Shown here piece after piece: positions 20,329-30,447 of a DNA stretch of 64,000 nt; positions within the stretch are counted from its first letter, which is position 1, and the number at the start of each line of letters is the position of its first letter. A program made the position numbers and the translations under genes. The notes beneath the pieces were generated by a model that searched no databases, had not been told where the DNA came from, and was given only the letters and a program-made list of their open reading frames with translations. Location: the NCBI GenBank assembly GCA_013115125.1, contig JABANN010000045.1:1-64000 (forward strand), read 5' to 3'. This DNA is from Perkinsus olseni. Taxonomy: Eukaryota > Perkinsozoa > Perkinsida.

Positions 20329-21966
20329 ATGAAGTATCTTTGTGCTATTATTTCCGTCGGAGCGTCCCTTTTTGGACCGTTGATGTTCGGTTTGACATCT
20401 GGTTTCACCGGTCAAACAATTGATACGATGCAGAATGGCGTCACGACTGGTGATGGTACACCAGTGGCAATTGGGCCTGATGACCATCTCTGGGTATTCA
20501 CCAATACTACTCAAGGTTCTCTGTTCGGTTCGTTGGTCAACCTTGGTGCTATGGGCGGTGCTATCCTGTTGGGTGGTCCTCTAATCGAGAGGTTCGGTAG
20601 GAAGTGGGTCTTGCTGGGATGCTCTCCTTGCTTCCTGCTCTGCTACGTATGGCAAGCTTTGGCTCATACCGCCTGGCAGCTCTTGTTCGAGCGTGTCCTC
20701 GTCGGTTTCGTCGTCGGTGTCGAGTCTGTCGTGACTCCGACGTATATTGGTGAGGTTTCTCCTACCAAGATTCGTGGTGCATTGGGTGCCTGTAACCAGC
20801 TGTCTATCACCATCGGTATTCTCATCGCCTACGCACTTGGTTTGGGATTCCGAACAGATTCCGGTTCAACTGATCCTAACGCTAACAGCCAGACTTTCTG
20901 CCAGTGGCGTGATGTGAGTTGGATCTATCTGATTCCGAGTGCCCTGCTGGGTATCTGCATGTTTTTCGTGCCCGAGTCCCCACGTTGGTTGGCCGAGCAT
21001 AATCGTGCTGATGCCGCTAGGAGGGTTTTGCTGAGACTTCGTGGCTCTAAGACAGTGGAGGAGGATCCAGAGATTATGGCAGAGGTCAAGGCTTACGAGT
21101 CCGAGGCAGAGGAGAATGCCAAGAACGCGAAGGACAACTGGAAAGAGACAGTCGTTTGGTCGTGGCATGCTCTGGGACGCGCCAAGACGCAGCTGTTTAT
21201 CGGTGTCATTCTGCAAGTTTTGCAGCAGTTATCTGGTATTAACGCTGTTATCTTCTATCAGACTACTATCTTCCAAGCTGCTGGCTTGAATAACAAAGAG
21301 ACCATGGCCCTTGCTGTTATGGCGGTGCAAGTCATTGTTACATTCATCGCTTGTTGTATTATGGATATGGCGGGAAGAAGATTCCTGCTCGTCTTGGGCG
21401 CAGTTGGTATGTGTATAGCCGCTATTCTTTTGGGTGTCTTCTTCTTTGAGCAAGGCATTGATGATAACAACATCCCTGCGTTGGCTCTTTTCGCTGCCTT
21501 CTTGTATATTGCCTCCTTCTCCATTGGTGTTGGTGCCATTCCGTGGCTGATCATGTCCGAAATCTTCCCCAATGATGTCAGAGGTCTCGCTAGCTCTATC
21601 GCTACTGCCGTCAACTGGTTCTTCTCCTGGATTGTCACCATGTTCTTGGATGATTACAGAAGGGCGATCACTTACCAGGGTGTCTTCTGGAGTTTCGCCT
21701 TCATGTGTTTCGTGTTGGCCGTCTTCGTCTTGGTATTTGTACCAGAGACCAAGGGCAGGTCATTCGAGACGATCCAGGCCTACTTCGATTCTGGTCGTAT
21801 CGTCAATTGCGAGTGTTGGGATAACTACAAGAGGAAGCACCAGAAGCCAGTGGATCATAGCGAGGACAAGCAGGTTCCTGAATCTTCAGTTGACCAGACG
21901 GAAGTGCAAGTATCTGTTAAGGGCTCACCCTCAGCCGATCAGAAAAAGTTGGATCAGGCTATATGA
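20329..21966 (+). CDS. Sugar porter (MFS, SP family) B1
   Basis: Single-exon 545-residue transporter, first of the B subfamily. It begins MKYLCAIISVGASLFGPLMF. B copies differ from A copies by GPDDHLWVF in external loop 1, by one extra residue in TM2 (AMGGAILLGG against AMIGAFIGG) and by EVSPTKIRG. Shared motifs: RFGRKW, PESPRW, QQLSGINAVIFYQTTIF, DMAGRR, GAIPW with EIFPNDVRG, and PETKGRSF. The central loop is long and charged (about residues 238-275, many Glu and Lys). The C-terminal tail is the longest of the six copies, about 60 residues, hydrophilic, with an unusual CECWDNYKRKH stretch. The tail could carry sorting or regulatory signals, but no known motif was identified. Confidence 0.94.
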   Translation: MKYLCAIISVGASLFGPLMFGLTSGFTGQTIDTMQNGVTTGDGTPVAIGPDDHLWVFTNTTQGSLFGSLVNLGAMGGAILLGGPLIERFGRKWVLLGCSPCFLLCYVWQALAHTAWQLLFERVLVGFVVGVESVVTPTYIGEVSPTKIRGALGACNQLSITIGILIAYALGLGFRTDSGSTDPNANSQTFCQWRDVSWIYLIPSALLGICMFFVPESPRWLAEHNRADAARRVLLRLRGSKTVEEDPEIMAEVKAYESEAEENAKNAKDNWKETVVWSWHALGRAKTQLFIGVILQVLQQLSGINAVIFYQTTIFQAAGLNNKETMALAVMAVQVIVTFIACCIMDMAGRRFLLVLGAVGMCIAAILLGVFFFEQGIDDNNIPALALFAAFLYIASFSIGVGAIPWLIMSEIFPNDVRGLASSIATAVNWFFSWIVTMFLDDYRRAITYQGVFWSFAFMCFVLAVFVLVFVPETKGRSFETIQAYFDSGRIVNCECWDNYKRKHQKPVDHSEDKQVPESSVDQTEVQVSVKGSPSADQKKLDQAI

Positions 21967-23067
21967 GTTATTGCTGAATAACATTTGATGGTGCTTGGGT
22001 GATATAACCAAGTACCCATCTCTGTATGGTAGAATGCCCGGGTGGCAAATTATGCTCTACTTGGATTTCTCTTAATTTCTTTCGGTAGGTCGCACGTGCT
22101 GTGATGTACTTGTTGTTGTTGGTTTACGTCCTTGAAGCAACTCCTACCTTTGGGTTACCTAAGTTTATCTAAGTTTACTACATCTATAGCTCTTTTTCTT
22201 CGTTATTGCGGCGATCGAAACTTTATCGGTGCCAGCAACTGTTGTAGTTTTTGGTGCCTACTTTATACTGATTATATACTGGGACAATCTTTGTTTACTT
22301 CCCTCTCTTGTGGTTAGGCTGAATATTTCAAAAGTATATGGAGCATCGCTCGAGTCTAGAATTCACACTGAAAATGGTTGTCTTTGAGTTGTAAGGTGTC
22401 TTGGGTAAGGAGTGGTTATACTCGCCGCCACGGAAGTGAGATTAAAGAGAGGGGAGGGGTGCCCATGCGTGAACTCCGTGTCCTGTTCGAGGCTAGTTAG
22501 TCTCAAACTCGGGTATTGGACGTGGAGCGCTTTAGAGGGCTCTGGTTTGCTGGGGAGTCGCGGGAATTCCAATGCTATGGCTCTGCTTTCAAGCTTCTTG
22601 CGAATTCCTGGGGATCGAGAGATGAGATTGCTGTATTGTCCCGAATGCATTCGGGAGACCGGGAACAAGGGGCTCGAGTTTACTGAACTCAACACGTAGT
22701 GTTAACGGCCATCTCCGTTGAGGATAGCCACCAGGTATTATTGTAGTGTGTCTACGTCACGTAAATCACGTGTCTCAAAAGGCAGACTGAAAAGACCTCG
22801 GTGTTGAATCCTCTGTGCTTGGAGTCTCCTTGGCATCTGTCTATAACACAAAGAGAACACAATCCATCAGCCTTCCGCTGAGGCTAGCGCTAGTACACTC
22901 TTCTTTCTTGGCTTTAGTTTTGCTCGATATCGTTCGGGGACAGATGAGCGGAAGCGTTGGCGAATAGAGTAGCGACTGCTTTGTGCGATGCGGGGAATGA
23001 GTTGGGTACATTCCTCATACTATTTAATACTCTCAGTTTTTATCCACTAGTTTCATCGCTAAGGTTC
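21967..23067. other. Spacer between transporters B1 and B2
   Basis: No gene recognised. In-frame codons upstream of B2 (from 22957, beginning with TTG) do not resemble the other copies and are treated as leader. Confidence 0.5.
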
Positions 23068-24606
23068 ATGAGGTACCTCTGTGCAATACTCTCTGTTTCG
23101 GCTTCCCTATTGGGACCACTCATGTTCGGTCTGACTCTGGGTTTCACTGGCCAGACTATTGATACCATGCAGAATAACGTTACTACTTCTGATGGTACAC
23201 CTATTGAGATCGGTCCCGATGATAACTTGTACGTATTTGATACTTCAACCGAAGGCTCCTTGTTCGGTTCCCTGGTCAACCTGGGCGCCATGGGCGGTGC
23301 TATCCTGTTGGGTGGTCCTCTTATTGAGAAGTTCGGCAGGAAGTGGGTTCTTCTTGCTTGCTCACCTTGTTTCCTCCTGATCTACGTGTGGCAGGCTTTG
23401 GCTCACACCTCGTGGCAGTTGTTGTTTGCCCGTGTCCTAGTCGGCTTCGTCGTCGGCGTCGAGTCCGTCGTCGTTCCCACCTACATCGGTGAGGTTTCCC
23501 CCACGGCTATTCGTGGCGCTTTGGGAGCCTGCAATCAGCTCTCCATCACCATCGGTATCCTCCTTGCCTATGCCCTCGGACTGGCTTTCAGGACTGACGC
23601 CGGTTCTACCGATCCCAACGCTACTGACAGCACCTTCTGCCAGTGGCGTACGGTGAGTTGGATCTATCTGATTCCCAGTGCTCTGCTGGGTATCTGCATG
23701 TTCTTTGTGCCCGAGTCTCCTCGTTGGTTAGCTGAGCATAATCGTGCGGAGGCTGCCAAGAAAGTTTTGTTAAGACTTCGAGGTTCGAAGTCAGTTGAGG
23801 ACGATCCCGAGATCATGGAAGAGGTGAAGGCTTATGAAGTGTCAGCTGCTAACAACGAGAAGAATGCGAAGGATACTTGGAAGGAGAGTGCATCCTGGGC
23901 CGTCCACGCCCTTGGGCAATGCAAAATGCAGTTGTTCATTGGTATCGCACTGCAAGTCCTACAGCAGTTCTCTGGTATCAATGCTGTTATATTCTATCAG
24001 ACAACTATCTTCCAAGCTGCCGGTCTAGATAACAAGGAGGGTATGGCTCTTGCTGTCATGGCCGCTCAAGTGGTTGTAACTCTGATTGCCTGCATAATCA
24101 TGGATATGGCGGGAAGGAGGGTCCTACTGGTAGCTGGCGCTGCGGGTATGTGCATCGCGGCTATTCTGTTGGGCGTCTTCTTCTTTCTGGACGATGTCAA
24201 TGATAACAACGTCAGCTGGTTGGCTATTTTCTCCGCCTTCTTGTATATTGCTTCCTTCTCCATCGGTGTCGGTGCCATTCCATGGTTGATTATGGCTGAG
24301 ATCTTCCCCAACGAAGTGAGGGGTCTATCTGCGTCTATCGCCACTGCCGTCAACTGGTTCTGTTCCTGGATTGTCACCATGTTCTTGGATGACTACAGAG
24401 AGGCTATCACCTACCAGGGTGTCTTCTGGAGCTTCGCCGTCGTCTGTTTGGTTATGGTTGCCTTTGTTCTGGTCATTGTTCCAGAGACAAAGGGTAAGAC
24501 CTTCGAAGAGATTCAGGCCTACTTCAGTAGAAGGTATGGTGACAAGACCAGGACTGTGGACGCTGCCGTTAAGGTGGACGTTGAGAATGCTGCGGGTTTG
24601 CAGTGA
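23068..24606 (+). CDS. Sugar porter (MFS, SP family) B2
   Basis: Single-exon 512-residue copy. The ATG at 23068 (MRYLCAILSVSASLLGPLMF) aligns with the starts of the other copies; the open frame runs further upstream but only from a TTG. Motifs: KFGRKW, PTYIGEVSPTAIRG, PESPRW, QQFSGINAVIFYQTTIF (Leu to Phe in the usual QQLSG), DMAGRR, GAIPW with AEIFPNEVRG, and PETKGKTF. Residues 67-183 are identical in protein to copy B3, and nucleotide identity there is very high, whereas the halves diverge elsewhere. The tail is short and ends in DVENAAGLQ. Likely a plasma-membrane hexose carrier like its neighbours. Confidence 0.94.
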   Translation: MRYLCAILSVSASLLGPLMFGLTLGFTGQTIDTMQNNVTTSDGTPIEIGPDDNLYVFDTSTEGSLFGSLVNLGAMGGAILLGGPLIEKFGRKWVLLACSPCFLLIYVWQALAHTSWQLLFARVLVGFVVGVESVVVPTYIGEVSPTAIRGALGACNQLSITIGILLAYALGLAFRTDAGSTDPNATDSTFCQWRTVSWIYLIPSALLGICMFFVPESPRWLAEHNRAEAAKKVLLRLRGSKSVEDDPEIMEEVKAYEVSAANNEKNAKDTWKESASWAVHALGQCKMQLFIGIALQVLQQFSGINAVIFYQTTIFQAAGLDNKEGMALAVMAAQVVVTLIACIIMDMAGRRVLLVAGAAGMCIAAILLGVFFFLDDVNDNNVSWLAIFSAFLYIASFSIGVGAIPWLIMAEIFPNEVRGLSASIATAVNWFCSWIVTMFLDDYREAITYQGVFWSFAVVCLVMVAFVLVIVPETKGKTFEEIQAYFSRRYGDKTRTVDAAVKVDVENAAGLQ

Positions 24607-25484
24607 GTCTAATGGACAGAGATCCTGTCGCTATAACATGAATCTACAATTTTTATTGAATGAGGGCCATCCTCTCTTCAATGTTTAATGACTGATCGTT
24701 CAGACAGTTCTTCAATGTTTAATAATAACTGATCGTTTAGACAGTATACGTGGAAGAATCATTCTACGAACCCGTTCACGGGCGACAAAGTTATCGCACT
24801 GTTCTACGGGGTTGTTTAAGTGGCTCCTTGTGATCTACTTGCAAGTTTATGTCGTTGGATAAGCTACTCTTGAAGGATTGGTCGTTGCTGTGTTAGTTAA
24901 TTAAGCCTGTCAATAGTATAGACGTTCGTCCCTGCGGTACCACCGGAGTGGTAGGCTTTCTGTTTGATGAAGATGATGGAATTGTGCAGGGTGAATTAAC
25001 TGACGTTGAAGCCAGGTTAGAAATAGTTGAAAATTTAGGCTCAGATTGGGTAAGTCGACGACCTCAAACTTGAGGCGATAGCGAGTCGCTGTCAGCGACG
25101 GTTGTTGGCCCATCGCTGCTGGGCTCATTACTACAGAGTTAATGAGTCATTAGCTATCAATGCCCGCACAAAATACATGCGCGTGTTTGCCAGGGATTAT
25201 TTCATTCATTCTTCGAGCTCATAGACGTGATCGGGCCCTCTCAAAAAAGTTGAACCCATTGCAATAGACGACAGGGCATCGATGGTCCTATGGACTCACA
25301 CCAACTCGAATTCCTTGCGTGGCGGGTCTTCGGAGCGGAAATAGCGACTGTGCGCGTCAATGGGACAGGACTGTGCGGGCAATGAGAACAGCCGGTGCGA
25401 AGGCTCATGCTCAAGAACCGCCGAGTGGTAGTCGTTTGATGCAAGATACTTCACCAAGCGGTGCGTAGGTCTTTTTTCTTCTCA
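24607..25484. other. Spacer between transporters B2 and B3, with a short imperfect tandem repeat
   Basis: No gene. At about 24676-24745 the unit CTTCAATGTTTAAT...CTGATCGTT-AGACAGT occurs twice in tandem with small differences. The open frame upstream of B3 begins only with GTG (25461). Confidence 0.55.
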
Positions 25485-26951
25485 ATGAAGTGCATGTGTG
25501 CGCTTCTATCTGTTGCGGCTTCTCTGTTGGGGCCACTCATGTTCGGTCTCACTATGGGTTTCACCGGTCAGACTATCGACACCATGCAGAATAACGTAAC
25601 TACTCTCGATGGTACACCTATTGAAATTGGTCCCGATGATAACTTGTACGTATTTGTTACTCCAACGGAAGCCTCTTTGTATGGTTCCCTGGTCAACCTC
25701 GGCGCCATGGGTGGTGCTATCCTGTTAGGTGGTCCTCTTATTGAGAAGTTCGGCAGGAAGTGGGTTCTTCTTGCATGCTCACCTTGTTTCCTCCTGATCT
25801 ACGTGTGGCAGGCTTTGGCTCACACCTCGTGGCAGTTGTTGTTTGCCCGTGTCCTAGTTGGGTTCGTCGTCGGCGTTGAATCCGTCGTCGTTCCCACCTA
25901 CATCGGTGAGGTTTCCCCTACGGCTATTCGTGGAGCCCTGGGAGCCTGCAATCAGCTTTCCATCACCATTGGTATCCTCCTTGCCTACGCACTTGGACTA
26001 GCATTCAGAACGGATGCCGGTTCTACCGATCCCAGCGTTACTGAGAGCACCTTTTGCAACTGGAGAAGCGTCAGCTGGACCTACTTGATCCCTTCCACTT
26101 TGTTGGGTATCTGCGTTCTCTTTGTCCCCGAGTCCCCCAGGTGGCTTGCCCAGCATAGCAAGGTTGAGCATGCTACACGGGTTTTGCTGAGGCTTCATGG
26201 CTCAAAGTCTGCGGCCCAAGACCCTGAAATCATGGAAGAGATGAAGGCTTATAAGGAAACGGCAGAACGTGGCTCAGAGGTGACCTGTCGCAGTTGGCAG
26301 GGTCGTGTTAGTCGGGCTTTACACGCTCTTGGCGAGTGCAAGACGCAGTTGGCAATCGTTATCATGGTGCAAGTTCTGCAGCAGCTCTCCGGCAACAACG
26401 CCTTCATCTTCTACCAGACGACTATCTTCCAGGCGGCTGACATCGACAGCAAGGATGCGATGGCCCTAGCGGTTATGGCTGTTATGGTTGGTGTGACTCT
26501 AATCGGCTGTGTGGTTATAGACAGGCTTGGTAGGAGAGTGCTCCTTGTAACTAGTGCTGGAGGTATGTGCATAGCAGCTGTTCTCCTCGGTACATTCTTT
26601 TTCCTGGACGATGTCGACCATAACAACGTCAGCTGGTTGGCCATCTTCTCCGCCTTCTTGTACATTGGATCCTTCTCTATCGGTGTTGGTGCCATTCCAT
26701 GGCTGATTATAGCAGAGATTGCCCCCAACGAAGTGAGGGGACTGTGCGCGTCCATTGCAATAGCCGTCAACTGGTTCTGTTCTTGGATTGTCACAATGTT
26801 CTTAGATGACTACAGAGCGGCGATGACGTACCAGGGAGTCTTCTGGAGTTTCGCTGTTGTCTCCTTAATGACCATCATCTTCGTGTTGCTCTTCATACCC
26901 GAGACCAAGAATAAATCTTTTGAAGAGATTCAATCACACTTCCACTCATGA
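25485..26951 (+). CDS. Sugar porter (MFS, SP family) B3, divergent last copy
   Basis: Single-exon 488-residue copy from MKCMCALLSVAASLLGPLMF. The N-domain is nearly the same as B2, but the C-domain has drifted at conserved sites. QQLSGIN has become QQLSGNN (299-305), DMAGRR has become DRLGRR (346-351), EIFPNEVRG has become EIAPNEVRG, and PETKGKSF has become PETKNKSF. PESPRW (215-220), the two TM7 glutamines and the last Asn of the motif remain, as do GAIPW (402-406) and the TM11 region. The polar C-terminal tail found in the others is missing; the protein ends FEEIQSHFHS. The frame is fully open, so it is not a simple pseudogene. Altered substrate range, or relaxed selection at the edge of the array, are both possible. 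Confidence 0.92.
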   Translation: MKCMCALLSVAASLLGPLMFGLTMGFTGQTIDTMQNNVTTLDGTPIEIGPDDNLYVFVTPTEASLYGSLVNLGAMGGAILLGGPLIEKFGRKWVLLACSPCFLLIYVWQALAHTSWQLLFARVLVGFVVGVESVVVPTYIGEVSPTAIRGALGACNQLSITIGILLAYALGLAFRTDAGSTDPSVTESTFCNWRSVSWTYLIPSTLLGICVLFVPESPRWLAQHSKVEHATRVLLRLHGSKSAAQDPEIMEEMKAYKETAERGSEVTCRSWQGRVSRALHALGECKTQLAIVIMVQVLQQLSGNNAFIFYQTTIFQAADIDSKDAMALAVMAVMVGVTLIGCVVIDRLGRRVLLVTSAGGMCIAAVLLGTFFFLDDVDHNNVSWLAIFSAFLYIGSFSIGVGAIPWLIIAEIAPNEVRGLCASIAIAVNWFCSWIVTMFLDDYRAAMTYQGVFWSFAVVSLMTIIFVLLFIPETKNKSFEEIQSHFHS

Positions 26952-27868
26952 TCACAGACCAAAGAACGATCCTCTTGCAAGTGTACTGGGACTCAGCGAA
27001 TTCATCGCAGCTCAATTTCTTCCGCCCATCACGGTAAGATTTCCCTACGGAGATGTGGATCGAAGAGCTTTCAATATTCAGTGGCATCTCTCCAACTAAC
27101 CGACCAACGGTGCAGGTTTAGTCCTACGTTTTGATTCAAGTTACGATTGACCCTCATTCGCCAACTTTGTGTGCGCGTGAACTTGTTTTGTGTTATCGAA
27201 AGTTTGGTAGTTCGAGTGTGCTCCTGCAACCGTCATCAGCAGTACATGGGTGCATTCCACGAGCTGTCCGTATACTGAGCGTTCAGGGAGCTCACACGGC
27301 TAGTAAGCTTGACATATGTCTATGCCTCATTCTAGGTGCGCCACTGGTTTGTGACGTGTCAAGCTCCTCAAACTCCCACTATACCATTCAGAAACTTATT
27401 CGGCGGATGGCCCATCCGGGATGGGGTCAATTTGCTGATGTCTCAACAACAACAACTCGCTAATGTGATGATATCATCCTCGACCCCCATATAGGCTACG
27501 GCAACGGCAACCCTATCCGCCAATTTGCTGATGTCTCAACAACAACAACTCGCTAATGTGATGATATCATCCTCGACCCCCATATAGGCTACGGCAACGG
27601 CAACCCTATCCGCCAAGAAGGCTTCTGAATGGTATAGTCAGAGAGGGAGAGTTAGATTCAAAGTTAGGCGAATCATCAGGGATTACCGTTGGGGACTGGA
27701 TGACCCCCGATTACTAATGAAAATCGGTGGCTATCAGAAACGCATCACATACAGCACAACACAATCATGCAGCCTTCGACATTGCCTGCTCTTTCTCTCT
27801 CAGCAGCGCCACTAGCTGGTCGGCCCTTTGCTTATACTGATAGGACGAGTCTCGATACTACCTAGTCG
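26952..27868. other. Intergenic stretch at the end of the transporter array
   Basis: No gene recognised. It holds the 93-bp tandem duplication at 27428-27613. It separates the plus-strand array from minus-strand genes, so transcription of both sides converges here. Confidence 0.5.
27428..27613. repeat. Exact tandem duplication, 2 x 93 bp
   Basis: Unit starting CAATTTGCTGATGTCTCAAC at 27428 is repeated exactly from 27521. Each unit contains an internal CAACAACAACAA run. There is no coding continuity. Confidence 0.95.
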
Positions 27869-29043
27869 TCATACACCTACGATCTTCTCAATCTTTGCTG
27901 CCTCGGTTTTCTCCATCTCCGTCGAAGGCATCATTCGGCGATTCTCCCTGGGCGAAAAAAGGCTCATAGATTCCTACTTTAACCCAGAGCGTGTTACTCC
28001 AGCATGCTCCCTTTGATAGAATTGACATTCCTCTGGTACTTCTTCAGGATACCTTTGCAACGGTTGAGGCACTCATTACGGACCTCCCGCGTAACCTTCG
28101 GCAGTACAACGCTAATCTACAATCGAGTCTATGACAGATTCAGAACTTCCCCTGCCTGAGATTGCCTTATTCCCATCTTTGTTCACCGTCCAGTTCTTCC
28201 CCCTCAGCTGAATAGCCTTCTGGCACCTGTACAAGTCTGCCTCGTCGAAACTACCGACAGGGTGTTCTACGCTCCTGCCAAGCCGTCGTCAAAAACAGAG
28301 AAGTTGACCGTCGTGGCATTGACGATGCTCATCTGTGATACGCTCAACAACGGCTTCTCCGCCACCTGATCTTCGGGCTCATCATCTCATCCACTCCTCG
28401 CGACCCTACTGTGATGCTCCTGAAGAGCTCAGGAGACGCCTGCTCGACCTGCACTTCTTGCAAAGCGGACTTCATCTCTTTCACTTCTTCATCGAGAGCT
28501 TGAGTTTGCTGAGGCCTCCACAGTTTCATCGAGCCTTTGCAGTCTAACTGTACCTCTTTCAGCATATTGGCATGCTCCATCTTCTGATCTAACCGTTGCT
28601 GTCGGCGCTCGGCCGGGGTCAGTGAGCCCACTGAGACCATCACGCTGCAGACCACGGAGAGTGCCATCCAATATCACCGCTTTTGGTGTCCTCCAAAGAC
28701 AGGAATTTATCAGCTTCTCTTCGGTCACGCAAATCCTGATCGGCGTACTCCGGCAGCGAGATCCGATGGCCTGCCTACCTTCTTTCTCTGAGCACTCTGT
28801 TGCTTCTCTTCCTTCGTCTTCTGCTTGGGAGGACTCTTCTTAGCGAAGCCTCGAGCCCCGAAACGGTCAGTTACCGAAACTGTCGGCTCTGCCAGTAGAC
28901 TCGGAGCTCCAAACTGAGACCGGCAGAGTGAGCCACAAGACCGAGCGGCCGTTGAATACTCGCAACAGGCCGTGCCTGAGGAGGCTGCTGTGCCTCTCGG
29001 TAGAATGTCTAAAAGCCGCCAGCGAACGCCGGGTGACGAACAT
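27869..29043 (-). CDS. Mitochondrial ribosome recycling factor (RRF)
   Basis: Intron-rich gene for RRF, which splits post-termination ribosomes with EF-G in the organelle. ATG at 29043 gives a basic presequence (MFVTRRSLAAFRHSTERHSS...). A 46-nt GTATTC...CTCAG intron joins it in frame to FGAPSLLAEPTVSVTDRFGA and a lysine-rich AKKSPPKQKTKEEKQQSAQR stretch, like the leader of animal mitochondrial RRF. The core follows: EEVKEMKSALQEVQVEQASP...LFRSITV (helix 1 and the RxSP-like turn, about 28410-28510), SQMSIVNATTVNFSVFDD (about 28290-28335), YRCQKAIQLRGKNWTVNKDG and VTREVRNECLNRCKGILKKY, matching the LTEExRxELVK...R helix. The predicted end is KIEKIVGV at 27869. Middle exon joins are approximate, and helix 1 has Val-Glu where bacterial RRF has Arg-Thr-Gly-Arg. 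Confidence 0.7.
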
Positions 29044-29374
29044 GTGCGGAGAAGTTAAGAAGGATTCTTTAAGACGAGATCATTGCGGAAGGAACACTCT
29101 ATCTCCTCGGACCGAGAACTCGACTCGCCAAGCCCTGAAATTTCCGCTTCCGGGCTGCTACTGTGAGACGGGAGAACCGCACGATGGTACGACTACAGAG
29201 CCCGTAAGCCGCGTCAGCAGAGCCGTACAGGACCGTGACGTGCCCGTTTATCCAGGCAAGACCGGTCGACACGTCCCATCAGCCTCTACGCCGAGGAAAA
29301 CGACCTAAAGCCGGAAAGAAAGGCCTCGGCCGATTTCTACTAGGGATTGGGAGATCGCTCAACTTGAGCCATCT

Positions 29375-29762
29375 TCATTCAGCGATCGCTCTTGTGATGA
29401 CTTCGGAGACAGATAGCTGCCCCCCAGGCGGCAACTTCCTCAAATGATGCCATACCAAACAGAAGGCGATGAGCAGATACCCGATATACATAACTGCCAC
29501 GACGACCAGGAAGAACAGTCCTACTAGTGTCAACGTGAGCCGACACGCACCTATCTGTGCGAATGGGTTGTGTGACACGAGACCCACTAGGGTGTCGCAC
29601 AGTCCCCAGCCGCCCACCCAGAAAAAGAATATCGCGAATTGCAACTGAGGAGAGAGCCACCTTCTCCTTCGCAAATGTCGAAAGCCCTACAGCGAGTGAA
29701 GAGCCAGCTAAGCCATCATTCCTCAGCGGAGTATTCTCCAATTCGCTGCCGACTCCACCCAT
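29375..29762 (-). CDS. Small two-TM membrane protein, unrecognised
   Basis: Probable small membrane protein. From ATG 29762 exon 1 reads MGGVGSELENTPLRNDGLAG SSLA. Removing a 46-nt intron (GTAGGGC...CCTCAG) joins it in frame to LQFAIFFFWVGGWGLCDTLV and a second hydrophobic helix, LTLVGLFFLVVVAVMYIGYL, ending ...LSVSEVITRAIAE. A 16-nt intron at the same acceptor would also restore frame but is improbably short. Further 5' exons may exist. No family recognised. Confidence 0.6.
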
Positions 29763-29789
29763 TTCTACGTCAATCGGATGCGAGGGCAC

Positions 29790-30447
29790 TTACTGCTTCA
29801 AAAACTTGCAACAAGGATCAGATGGGCCTGGCAGCTAGCAGGTGCCTTCGACTCTGATGCGCTCTTAAATCGGCTCTGGCCCACCACCGTCAGATTACTT
29901 CCTGGTCAATCCCATCAGCGCGCAGGAGAATTCCAGCACGATTGTGAGTAACTTCATAATAACAAAACGACGAAAAGTTGAAACATTTCTATTACAAATC
30001 ATTCAAGAGGTTGAAAAGATCCCCTTCTGTTGGGCGACGGAGGGAGGAGGTAAACTCAAGTATCACCTGGCACCTTCGCAGCTAGCCCAGAGTAGCTAGC
30101 CTTCCTGAAAACAGCCATAGATAGCAAGCCGTTGACTACCGAAACACGCGGGTTCGAATCCCAGACATAGCATCTACTGCAATCTAGTGATAGACGCATT
30201 CGTTTTTACTCCCGTCGTTATTATAATAGACTCCGCGTCCGTGAAGAGAGCTGTTCCCCGTGGTTCTCCGCACTACACGCAGATCGGCCATCGCGACGTT
30301 CATCAATCGGCACCACCGTCTGGTTGGGCTCAGGACCACAGTACCTTACACGCACAGGAGGGAGCCTCCGCGAATCGGTTACAGTGCGAGAAAGTTGACT
30401 CCCGCGATTGGCTCTCAAAAAGCATAGCGCAGCGCCAAAGCAAAGCC
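29790..30447. other. Gap without a recognised gene
   Basis: No coding pattern. A tRNA B-box-like GGGTTCGAATCCC lies at about 30149, but the flanking arms do not pair as a cloverleaf. Confidence 0.5.

Noticed and set aside
22957-23067. 37-codon N-terminal extension of transporter B2
   Set aside because: It starts with TTG, not ATG, and no other copy has a similar leader. The ATG at 23068 aligns with the family.
30120-30175. Possible tRNA gene at GGGTTCGAATCCC
   Set aside because: Only the B-box is good. The T-stem pairs partly, and no acceptor or anticodon stem can be drawn.
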